Origin: Duganella sp. SG902
Lineage (GTDB): Bacteria; Pseudomonadota; Gammaproteobacteria; Burkholderiales; Burkholderiaceae_D
NCBI RefSeq assembly: GCF_013376005.1
Contig: NZ_JABMJK010000014.1
Location: 41,939-105,938 of the forward strand
DNA: 64,000 nt
Reading direction: 5' to 3'
The notes beneath the pieces were generated by a model. The model saw nothing but the letters and a program-made list of their open reading frames with translations. It searched no databases and was not told the origin of the DNA. Each line of letters begins with the position of its first letter. Within the stretch, counting starts at the first letter, position 1. Of this stretch, positions 25,767-32,914 are shown piece by piece. A program made the position numbers and the translations under genes.

Positions 25767-28700
25767 ATGACCGCTTCCAATCACGCGCAATGGCTTAAAC
25801 AGGCCGCCCGCGGCAACATGACGATCCCGGAATTGTTCGACGCCGCCGCCGCACTCACGCAACAAGGCCAGTCCCAACTGGCCATTGATCTGTATCGCAC
25901 CTGGCTGGAACACACCAAGCGCTCGCCGCTGGCTTACGCCGCATGGTTCAACCTCGGCGCCGTGCTGGCCGCCGTCAACGATGACGAGGGCGCCGAAGCG
26001 GCCTACCGCAAATCCATCGCCCTGCAGTCGCGCTTCATCGAAGGCCGCCTGAATCTGGGCACCTTGCTGGAACGACGCGGCAAGCCGCAAGAGGCGCTGG
26101 ACATGTGGCGCTCCATCCTTGGCCCGCAGGTCAAGATCGACAAGGTGCAGCAGCGCGGCCTGTACCTGCAAACCCTGAACAACCTCGGACGCCTGCTGGA
26201 AATCCAGAAGCAGTATCCCGAGGCGGAAGAGATGCTGGCGCAAAGCCTGCGCGTCGATCCGAGTCAGGTCAACGTCATGACCCACTGGGTGCACTTGCGG
26301 CAGAAGCAGTGCCACTGGCCGACCTGGGCGGGGCTGGAGCACATCAGCCGCAAGCAGATGGAAGACGGCGCCTCGGCGCTGGCCATGCTCAGCCTGACCG
26401 ACAACCCGGACCTGCAAAAAGCCGCCGCGCTGCGCTTTGTACGCGACAAGATGAACGCCGACGTCGCGCCGCTCACCCAGCAGGGCCAAAGTTACGGCCA
26501 CTCGCGCCTGCGCGTCGCCTATCTGTCGTCCGACCTGTGCTCGCACGCGGTCTCCATCCTGACCGCCGAACTGTATGGCTTGCATGACCGCGGCCAATTT
26601 GAAGTCTACGCCTTCAGCTGGAGCCGCGACGACGGTTCGCCGCTGCGCGCGCGCGTGGTGGCCGGCATGGACCACTACATCCCGATCCACACGTTGAGCG
26701 ACGAGCAGGCCGCTCAGCTGATCCGCGCCCACGAAATCGACATCCTGGTCGACCTGCACGGCCTGACCTCCGGCGCGCGTCCGCAAATCCTGGCCTACCA
26801 TCCGGCACCGGTGCAAATGACGTGGCTGGGCTTCCCCGGCACCACCGGCCTGCCGGGCGTGGACTACGTGATCGCCGACGATTTCCTGATCACGCCGGAG
26901 ATGGAAAAGGACTTCACCGAAAAGCCCCTGCGCCTGCCGGACACCTTCCAGATCAACGACCGCCAGCGCCTGATCGGCTTCACACCCACGCGCGCCTCGG
27001 TCAACCTGCCGGAAGACGCGTTTGTGTTCTGCTCCTTCAGCAACAGCTACAAATACAAGCCGGAACTGTTCGCGCACTGGATGAACATCCTGCGCCGCGT
27101 GCCGAACTCGGTCCTGTGGCTGGTGGCCGACACGCCGCTGGTGGGCGAGAACCTCAAGCAGCACGCGCGCGAGGCCGGCATCGATCCGGAGCGTCTGATC
27201 TTCGCCACCCGCGCGCTGCCGGCCGACTACCTGGCGCGCTACCGCGTGGCCGACCTGTTCCTCGACACCTACCCGTTCAACGGCGGCACCACCGCCAGCG
27301 ACGCGCTGTGGGCCGGCCTGCCGGTGCTGACCTGCTCCGGTCCCACCTTCGCCTCACGCATGGCGGGCAGCCTGCTGCGCGCGGTCGACCTGCCGCAGCT
27401 GATCACCACCAGCTTCGCCGACTACGAGGAACTGGCGGTGGCGCTGGCCAACGACCCATCGCGCATCGCGGCGATGAAGCGGCAGCTCAACGACAACCGC
27501 ATGAGCTGCGCCCTGTTCGACACTCCGCGCCTGGTGCGCAACCTGGAAGCGGCCATGAAGCGCGTCGCTGCCCCCATTCCGAGTAAAGCCATGAACCCTA
27601 TCGACCAGATCCCGATGATCGCGGTGTCCTACAACGCACCCGACCTGATTGCCTCGCTGCTGTCCACCTTCCGCCAGCATTATCCGCACAACCCGGTCAC
27701 CATCATCGATGGCTCGGCGCCGGAGATTGCGGTGCAGATCGCGCCGATCTGCGCGCAGTATGCGGGCGTGGACTTCAAGCCGTTCGGCTACAACATCCAC
27801 CACGGCCCCGGCATGGCGTGGGCGATCGAAAACCTTGACCTGAAAGGCCGCGTGCTGTTCCTCGACTCCGACGTCGAGATCCTCAAGCGCGGCTTCCTCG
27901 AATCGCTGGACGAGCACCTGGAGCCGCAGATGTACGGCGTCGGCAACGTCACGCCGGTCGATGAAAACGGCTTCTCGAATGGGCCCAACAGCATGCCATA
28001 CCTGCACCCCGCCTGCATGCTGACAAATATTGAAGTGGTACGCCAGTGGCCGTTGCCGGTCAAGCATGGCGCGCCGATGCTGCCGCCGATGATCGCCCTG
28101 GCCAAAGCCGGCAAGAGTGACCTGCTGCGCAACGTCGCCTGGGTCAACAACGACTTCGGCGACAATCCGGCGCAGCGCATCTTCATCCGTCACGACTGGC
28201 AAGGCACCGTGCGCCGCACCGGCGGCTACCACTACGACAAGCCGAGCGCCACCCAGATCAACGCCGAGCTGCTGTCCTTCGTGCCGCCGGCCGCCGTCAA
28301 GGTGGTGCAGCTGGGCTGCGGCGATGGGGCGTTCGCCAAGGCCTATAAACAGATCAACGCCGTCTGCAATTACACCGGCATCGAGCGCGACCCGATCGTT
28401 GCGGAGCAGGCGCGCGCGCACTGCGACTTCGTCTACAGCCAGGACTTCGAAACGCCGGACGAGCAACGCGACCGCCAGCTGGCGCAGGCCAACTGCTGGG
28501 TGCTGGACGGCGCGCTGGAGCGCGTGCGCGATCCGTGGGCGGTGCTGGAAAAAATCCGCAGCAGCATGGCGCCGGACGGTACGCTGGTGCTCTCGGTGCG
28601 CAACGTGCAGCACTGGAGCGTGCAGGTGCGCCTCAACATGGGCGACTACCGCTATCGTCCGGACGGCGTGCTGCAAAAAGATGAACTGCGCCAGTTCACA

Positions 28701-28898
28701 CGTGGCTCGCTGCTGGAACTGCTGGCACAAACCGGCTTCCGCCTGACCGGCGGCGCGCCCGTAATCCGCGACGAAGCGGGACGCGACACGTTCCTGCCGA
28801 TCCTGCGCCAGCTGGCCGTGGCCAGCGGCAGCGATCCGGAATTGTCGGTGCAGGACGCGCTGGCGCAGCGCTACATCATCACCGCCGTTCCGGCCTGA
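25767..28898 (+). CDS. Second TPR - GT41 - GT-A glycosyltransferase - methyltransferase fusion
   Basis: 1043 aa, closely related along its full length to the protein at 5772. TPR region about 20-230; GT41 domain about 245-600 with His260 (YLSSDLCSH), Lys429 (NSYKYKPEL) and NGGTT at 505-509; GT-A domain about 615-840 with DSD at 700-702; methyltransferase from about 845 with LGCGDGAF at 849-856. All expected catalytic residues are present. It begins 36 bp after meaB and is followed five bases later by an SGNH hydrolase gene. Having two near-full-length paralogs suggests different donors or acceptor sites on the giant repeat proteins rather than simple redundancy. Confidence 0.88.
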   Translation: MTASNHAQWLKQAARGNMTIPELFDAAAALTQQGQSQLAIDLYRTWLEHTKRSPLAYAAWFNLGAVLAAVNDDEGAEAAYRKSIALQSRFIEGRLNLGTLLERRGKPQEALDMWRSILGPQVKIDKVQQRGLYLQTLNNLGRLLEIQKQYPEAEEMLAQSLRVDPSQVNVMTHWVHLRQKQCHWPTWAGLEHISRKQMEDGASALAMLSLTDNPDLQKAAALRFVRDKMNADVAPLTQQGQSYGHSRLRVAYLSSDLCSHAVSILTAELYGLHDRGQFEVYAFSWSRDDGSPLRARVVAGMDHYIPIHTLSDEQAAQLIRAHEIDILVDLHGLTSGARPQILAYHPAPVQMTWLGFPGTTGLPGVDYVIADDFLITPEMEKDFTEKPLRLPDTFQINDRQRLIGFTPTRASVNLPEDAFVFCSFSNSYKYKPELFAHWMNILRRVPNSVLWLVADTPLVGENLKQHAREAGIDPERLIFATRALPADYLARYRVADLFLDTYPFNGGTTASDALWAGLPVLTCSGPTFASRMAGSLLRAVDLPQLITTSFADYEELAVALANDPSRIAAMKRQLNDNRMSCALFDTPRLVRNLEAAMKRVAAPIPSKAMNPIDQIPMIAVSYNAPDLIASLLSTFRQHYPHNPVTIIDGSAPEIAVQIAPICAQYAGVDFKPFGYNIHHGPGMAWAIENLDLKGRVLFLDSDVEILKRGFLESLDEHLEPQMYGVGNVTPVDENGFSNGPNSMPYLHPACMLTNIEVVRQWPLPVKHGAPMLPPMIALAKAGKSDLLRNVAWVNNDFGDNPAQRIFIRHDWQGTVRRTGGYHYDKPSATQINAELLSFVPPAAVKVVQLGCGDGAFAKAYKQINAVCNYTGIERDPIVAEQARAHCDFVYSQDFETPDEQRDRQLAQANCWVLDGALERVRDPWAVLEKIRSSMAPDGTLVLSVRNVQHWSVQVRLNMGDYRYRPDGVLQKDELRQFTRGSLLELLAQTGFRLTGGAPVIRDEAGRDTFLPILRQLAVASGSDPELSVQDALAQRYIITAVPA

Positions 28899-28903
28899 CG
28901 ACA

Positions 28904-29998
28904 ATGCGCATCCTCATCATCGGCGGTTCGAATTCCCTGCTCAAGGGCGGTTATGTGCAGGGGCTGGCGCAGTCGCTGCAAGGCTATGCGGAGGCGGAGA
29001 TCGTGCAGATCTCGGTGGGCGCGACCACTTCGCTGTCGGCCATCGGCCGCCTGCACGAAACCTTCAACGGCCAGCCTGCCGATGTGATCCTGTATGAATA
29101 TGGCATTAACGACGCCGGCCACTTTGCGCCGCGTCCGGGAGGCGCGGAATCGTGGCTGATGTGCTTCCACCTGCTGCTGAAGACTGCGGCACGCCTGTAC
29201 CCATCGGCGGTGTTCGTGCCGCTGGTGCTAGCGCAGCAGCAGCACTTCTCGATGACGGTGCCGAACCCGATCTACGATGCGCAGATCCGCGCCTACCAGG
29301 AACTGGCACTGCCCTTGATCGACATCCGCGCCTGGATGTCGGCACTGTTCCTCGGCCGCGCGCCGGAATGGATGTACCGCGACGCCGCCCACTACGACAC
29401 GCCGCACGCCACCTCCATCATCGGCGCGCTGGTGGCGCAGCGCCTGCTGACATTGAAGGCGCAGAACGCCGAACCGCTTTCCACCACGCTGGCACGGCTG
29501 CAAAGCATATCGCCGTTCGCGAAAACGGAAGTGATGTACATTCCGGCCATGAATCTGCAGCAGTTCACCAGCGGCCCGGTGGAGCCAGGCCACATCGCCA
29601 ACCGCCTGATGCAGCTGGACTACCTGCGCATGCTGCCAGGCAGCCGGCTGGACCTCAACAGCGAAATGTTCCCGCTGGCGCTGTTCCTGAAATCCGACCC
29701 CTGCCACGACGCGCTGCAGCTGGAGCTGAGCACGCCGGAAGGCTTCGCCATCAACACGCGCGTCGTCACGCGCCATGCGGACACCGAGACGCTGCCGTTC
29801 ATCTATTCGAGCATCCCGCTGCCGCTGCTGTGGAGCCATTCGCTGGTGATGCACTACGGCGCCAGCCGGCTGGGCGTCTCCGTGCCGCTGGACGCCGGCG
29901 GCGGCCAGACCGGCTTCGACTGCTACGCCCCCGGCCTGCCCAACCCCCCCCAGCGCCACCTCGACTTCGTTGGCCTGCTGATGCTGGTGCAGCAGTAA
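28904..29998 (+). CDS. SGNH/GDSL-like hydrolase, possible glycan O-acyl esterase or transferase
   Basis: 364 aa. SGNH blocks can be seen: IIGGSNSLLKGG (block I, Ser in place of GDS), ISVGATTS (Gly block), YEYGINDAG (Asn block) and DAAHYDTPHAT with the Asp-x-x-His pair. A C-terminal domain of about 150 residues is not recognised. No signal peptide is visible, so it probably acts in the cytoplasm. Starting five bases after the second GT41 gene, it is probably co-transcribed and may add or remove acyl groups on the sugar. Confidence 0.7.
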   Translation: MRILIIGGSNSLLKGGYVQGLAQSLQGYAEAEIVQISVGATTSLSAIGRLHETFNGQPADVILYEYGINDAGHFAPRPGGAESWLMCFHLLLKTAARLYPSAVFVPLVLAQQQHFSMTVPNPIYDAQIRAYQELALPLIDIRAWMSALFLGRAPEWMYRDAAHYDTPHATSIIGALVAQRLLTLKAQNAEPLSTTLARLQSISPFAKTEVMYIPAMNLQQFTSGPVEPGHIANRLMQLDYLRMLPGSRLDLNSEMFPLALFLKSDPCHDALQLELSTPEGFAINTRVVTRHADTETLPFIYSSIPLPLLWSHSLVMHYGASRLGVSVPLDAGGGQTGFDCYAPGLPNPPQRHLDFVGLLMLVQQ

Positions 29999-30025
29999 AT
30001 CTCAATATTCGAAAATTTCGACAAT

Positions 30026-30054
30026 AAAGCGGAAATTTTTCCGCTTTTTGTTTT
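30026..30054 (+). terminator. Rho-independent terminator after the GT41-SGNH unit
   Basis: Stem aaagcggaaa (30026-30035) pairs perfectly with tttccgcttt (30038-30047) and is followed by a T-rich run (tttttgtttt). It lies 28 bases after the SGNH stop and separates that unit from the isochorismatase-family gene. Confidence 0.85.
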
Positions 30055-30143
30055 GGTTCGGCGCGTTCATACTTCACTCCATCGATGCAGACAACGCATC
30101 AAACACCAAATCGAAATTATTGAATATCTCAAGGAGAATGAAC

Positions 30144-30797
30144 ATGCCAACCGCAATCGCCAAACCAGGTCAAACCCTGCTGAGCCCAAACAACCACGCC
30201 CTGATCCTGATCGATCACCAATCGCAGATGGCATTTGCCACCAAGTCGATCGACCCGGTCCAGCTGCGCAACAACGTGGCGCTGGTGTCGAAGGCGGCCA
30301 AGGAATTCAAGGTGCCGACCATCCTGACCACCGTGGCGGAAAAATCGTTCTCCGGCCCGATCTTCAACGAAATCAAGGAAGTTTTCCCGAACGAAGTGGC
30401 GATCGACCGCACCACCATGAACACCTGGGAAGACCCACGCATCGCGGAACGCGTCAACGCCATCGGCAAGGAGAAAATCGTGCTGGCCGGCCTGTGGACT
30501 TCGGTATGCATCGTCGGCCCGGCCCTGTCGGCCCTGGACCAGGGCTTTGAAGTCTACGTCATCACCGACGCCAGCGGCGACATCTCGGATGAAGCCCACG
30601 AACGCGCCGTCGAGCGCATGGTGCAGGCCGGCGCCCGCCCGATGACTTCGCTGCAATACCTGCTCGAACTGCAGCGCGACTGGGCCCGTGGCGAGACCTA
30701 CGACGAAACCGTCGCCACCGCGATCGCCAACGGCGGCGGCTATGGTCTGGGTCTGATCTACGCGAAAACCATGTTCAACGCCAGCGAAGGCCACTGA
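30144..30797 (+). CDS. Isochorismatase-family hydrolase (YcaC-like)
   Basis: 217 aa. ATG 30144 is chosen over ATG 30138 because AAGGAG at 30131-30136 is seven bases from the former. The cysteine-hydrolase triad residues are visible: Asp24 (LILIDHQ), a Lys in the KEFKVPT region or later, and Cys122 in WTSVCIVGPALSAL. YcaC-like members form octamers and hydrolyse small amides of unknown identity. It stands alone behind a terminator and has no clear tie to the glycan genes. Confidence 0.88.
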   Translation: MPTAIAKPGQTLLSPNNHALILIDHQSQMAFATKSIDPVQLRNNVALVSKAAKEFKVPTILTTVAEKSFSGPIFNEIKEVFPNEVAIDRTTMNTWEDPRIAERVNAIGKEKIVLAGLWTSVCIVGPALSALDQGFEVYVITDASGDISDEAHERAVERMVQAGARPMTSLQYLLELQRDWARGETYDETVATAIANGGGYGLGLIYAKTMFNASEGH

Positions 30798-30809
30798 TCC
30801 GCAGTAGAG

Positions 30810-31466
30810 TCAACGCGACAGCCACTGGGCTGTCGCGAGTAGTCGATTACAATTGGTCCGTAATTCCCGGGCCAATTCGTCAAAAGTTACGCAATGTACG
30901 TGCAGGCTGTTAATGACTGTGTGCCGCCTGCGCCACTCAAATCGCTGCGTCAAGCCGGCCCTCTGTAGAAAACAGTCGCGGCCAATCACCAGCAATCCAA
31001 CGTACCTAATCGCAGGCACGCCAAAGTGTTCCTGCATCCTTGCAGTCCTGTGATAGTCATCCAGACGATAGTACCAGTCCACAATTTGACTAAACCCATG
31101 CTCAAAGCTACGCGACCATTGATAGCTTTGATGGGCTTTAGTCGTCGCCTTAACGGCGAAAATGCTGTGCTCTTTAGCGTGCTCAAATTCGATGAAGATA
31201 AACTTGGAGCGCTCGTTATTTGCCACGGCATAATCAGCTCGAAACTCATGCAGGATTGAGCATTGAGCAAGGTACGCGGCGGGTAACAGGTCTGAGATAA
31301 AAGCTCCGGGTATCAAGAGCAACAGATTCGGACGCGCAGCAAAGAACTCCTGCAAGCTGCCGCTCCCAGTTTCTTCAAGATCGGAACTCAATAGCAGTTG
31401 ATCCAGCGCCAGCAAGTCCTCGACTGCCTGCTGCAGGTCGAGCCGGGCGCTGGTCATTTTGAGCAT
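30810..31466 (-). CDS. Shedu-like (DUF4263) nuclease-domain protein
   Basis: 218 aa. The central segment reads like the Shedu/DUF4263 PD-(D/E)xK fold: LQEFFAARPNLLLLI, then HEFRADYAV (Asp), KFIFIEFEHAKE (ExE in place of ExK), and FSQIVDWYYRL. The Lys usually found after the second acidic residue is replaced by Glu here, with His-Ala-Lys following, so activity is uncertain. Shedu proteins are antiphage defence nucleases. The gene is noticeably less GC-rich than its neighbours and overlaps a small upstream gene by 13 bases, which suggests a transferred two-gene cassette. Confidence 0.6.
   Translation of the reverse strand: MLKMTSARLDLQQAVEDLLALDQLLLSSDLEETGSGSLQEFFAARPNLLLLIPGAFISDLLPAAYLAQCSILHEFRADYAVANNERSKFIFIEFEHAKEHSIFAVKATTKAHQSYQWSRSFEHGFSQIVDWYYRLDDYHRTARMQEHFGVPAIRYVGLLVIGRDCFLQRAGLTQRFEWRRRHTVINSLHVHCVTFDELARELRTNCNRLLATAQWLSR
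30814..30837. terminator. Perfect 10-bp hairpin between convergent genes
   Basis: cgcgacagcc (30814-30823) and ggctgtcgcg (30828-30837) form a perfect stem with loop actg. It lies 17 bases after the isochorismatase-family stop and covers the last codons of the opposing Shedu-like gene. No T-run follows on either strand, so termination is a guess. Confidence 0.4.
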
Positions 31467-31705
31467 TCAAGTACCAATCGCAAATTTAAAATGTCCTGCA
31501 CTTCAACCGTATCGGCTTCACGCTTGAACACCAGACCAAAATCCTTGAAGCGAGCGAGGAATACATTGGGCTCGGAAGGGTACGGCTGGGCTGCAAGATC
31601 TTTGCCAGCTTCAAGCTGGGACAACGAATCGGTTAGCCACTGTTTCAGTTCTCCATCTGCGTTCTGGAGTGAAAAAGTCGCCCGCAATGTCATGTGGATG
31701 CGCAT
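31454..31705 (-). CDS. Small hypothetical protein upstream of the Shedu-like gene
   Basis: 83 aa. A strong AGGAGG ribosome site lies five bases before ATG 31705 and the stop overlaps the Shedu-like start by 13 bases, so it is almost certainly a real gene translated with its neighbour. The sequence (for example FKDFGLVFKREADTVEVQDIL) belongs to no family I recognise. No membrane segment or Cys/His cluster except one Cys near the C-terminus. It may be a partner or regulator of the nuclease candidate. Confidence 0.6.
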   Translation of the reverse strand: MRIHMTLRATFSLQNADGELKQWLTDSLSQLEAGKDLAAQPYPSEPNVFLARFKDFGLVFKREADTVEVQDILNLRLVLECSK

Positions 31706-31953
31706 GGAGTCCTCCTGGGCCGGTATACAAGTCTATACGCATCAACCATTCCCCGTTTGGCGCAGCTCAAACACGCGCTAGTGCGCTACGCCACCTTCCA
31801 GGAAGACGCGGAAGCGCCCTCTCGGTGGATCAGATAATAACGAAACTCCTGCCCTCCGCTCGAAGTCCTTCTTTCAGTTGCTTGCAGTAAGGCTTTGGAA
31901 AACTTTGTAATGAGCTTGAATGGAGGAAGCGTTTGACCGCTATGTTCTAGATT
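31706..31953. other. Non-coding gap, lower GC, with a possible gene relic
   Basis: No gene with a start codon and ribosome site is seen. On the plus strand 31757-31837 reads as a 26-codon open stretch with host-like codons (LAQLKHALVRYATFQED) ending in TAA, which could be the 3' end of a deleted gene. Nothing else stands out. Confidence 0.25.
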
Positions 31954-32379
31954 TCAAAATTCAGCTAGCAATTTGCTTTTTTCCCGGAGCGCCCTCAGGA
32001 TGTCGCGCCAGCTGAGGATGCCGACCAGGCGGTCGTCGGCGCTCAGGATGGGGATGCAGGAAATGGCGTGTTCGTTAAACAGGTCGATCGCCGCGTCAAC
32101 CGTGGCATCTTCGCGCAGGATTTTCGGCTTGCGCGACATGATCTGGTGCACGCGCTTGTTCAAGGTGGCCGTGTCCTTGTATGTCTCTACGTTGGTGCCG
32201 ATGTTGGGACTCAGGGCCTTGAACAGGTCGCGGTCCGACACCACGCCCAGCAGCTCGCCCCCTTCCATCGCCAGCAAGTGATGGAATTTGCTGTGATCGA
32301 AAATCTCCTTCACCAACCCCAGCGTGTCGTCCAGCCCGACGGTCACCACGTTACGGCTCATGATGTCTTTCACCAGCAT
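31954..32379 (-). CDS. CBS-domain pair protein
   Basis: 141 aa, with a good GGAGGG ribosome site before ATG 32379. Two CBS motifs are seen: VKDIMSRNVVTVGLDDTL ending at GELLGVVSDRDLFKA, and VHQIMSRKPKILREDATV ending at DRLVGILSWRDILRAL. Stand-alone CBS pairs bind adenosine nucleotides and act as sensors. It starts one base after the VOC gene stop, so the two are probably co-transcribed. Target unknown. Confidence 0.9.
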   Translation of the reverse strand: MLVKDIMSRNVVTVGLDDTLGLVKEIFDHSKFHHLLAMEGGELLGVVSDRDLFKALSPNIGTNVETYKDTATLNKRVHQIMSRKPKILREDATVDAAIDLFNEHAISCIPILSADDRLVGILSWRDILRALREKSKLLAEF

Positions 32380-32380
32380 C

Positions 32381-32851
32381 TCACCCTCCCTTGCGGTAGG
32401 CCGCGATCACCTCCGGCGGCGCCTGCACCAGCTCGATCAGCACGCCGGCGCCGGCGATCGGGAATTGTTCGTTGGCTTTCGGATGCAGGAAGGCGATGTC
32501 GTGGCCGGACGCGCCTTTCCGTATCCCGCCCGGCGCGAAGCGCACGCCTTGCGCCGTCAGCCACTCCACCGCCACCGCCAGCTTGTCCACCCACAGGCCG
32601 ACGTGGTTCAGCGCCGGCTGGTCCACGCGCGGGCTGCGCGCCGGGTCCAGCGGCTGCATCAGGTCCACTTCCACCTGGAACGGGCCGCTGCCCAGCAGCA
32701 CGATGTCCTCGTCGACGTTTTCCTTTTCGCTCACAAAATGGCCGGATGGCGCCAGGCCCAGCATGTCCACCCATAGCTTGCGCAGCGGCTCCTTGGAGGC
32801 GGCGCCCACGGCGATCTGCTGCAGGCCAAGGATTTCAAACGGTCGGCTCAT
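32381..32851 (-). CDS. VOC (glyoxalase/bleomycin-resistance) family protein, possible methylmalonyl-CoA epimerase
   Basis: 156 aa. The two-module VOC fold is visible in ILGLQQIAVGAASKEPL, WVDMLGLAPSG, LNHVGLWVDKLAVAVEWL and GAGVLIELVQAP. Metal-ligand candidates are the His in LNHVGL and the Glu in LIELVQ. Related betaproteobacterial proteins are often called lactoylglutathione lyase. Methylmalonyl-CoA epimerase is also a VOC protein, and the mutase lies 8 kb away, so that role is possible but not shown. Confidence 0.75.
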   Translation of the reverse strand: MSRPFEILGLQQIAVGAASKEPLRKLWVDMLGLAPSGHFVSEKENVDEDIVLLGSGPFQVEVDLMQPLDPARSPRVDQPALNHVGLWVDKLAVAVEWLTAQGVRFAPGGIRKGASGHDIAFLHPKANEQFPIAGAGVLIELVQAPPEVIAAYRKGG

Positions 32852-32914
32852 GACTACTGTCTCACTTTGTATGCGAAGATTGAATCCTAGACCGATTCAG
32901 CCGACAATACCAGT

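Noticed and set aside
31757..31837. 26-codon open stretch between the small gene and the CBS gene
   Set aside because: Possibly the end of a deleted gene, but too short and without a start to call a gene or name a family.
32068..32853. Plus-strand frame of 261 codons across the CBS and VOC genes
   Set aside because: Spans two real minus-strand genes with good ribosome sites and family motifs; its own product is Pro/Arg/Ala-rich with no domain.
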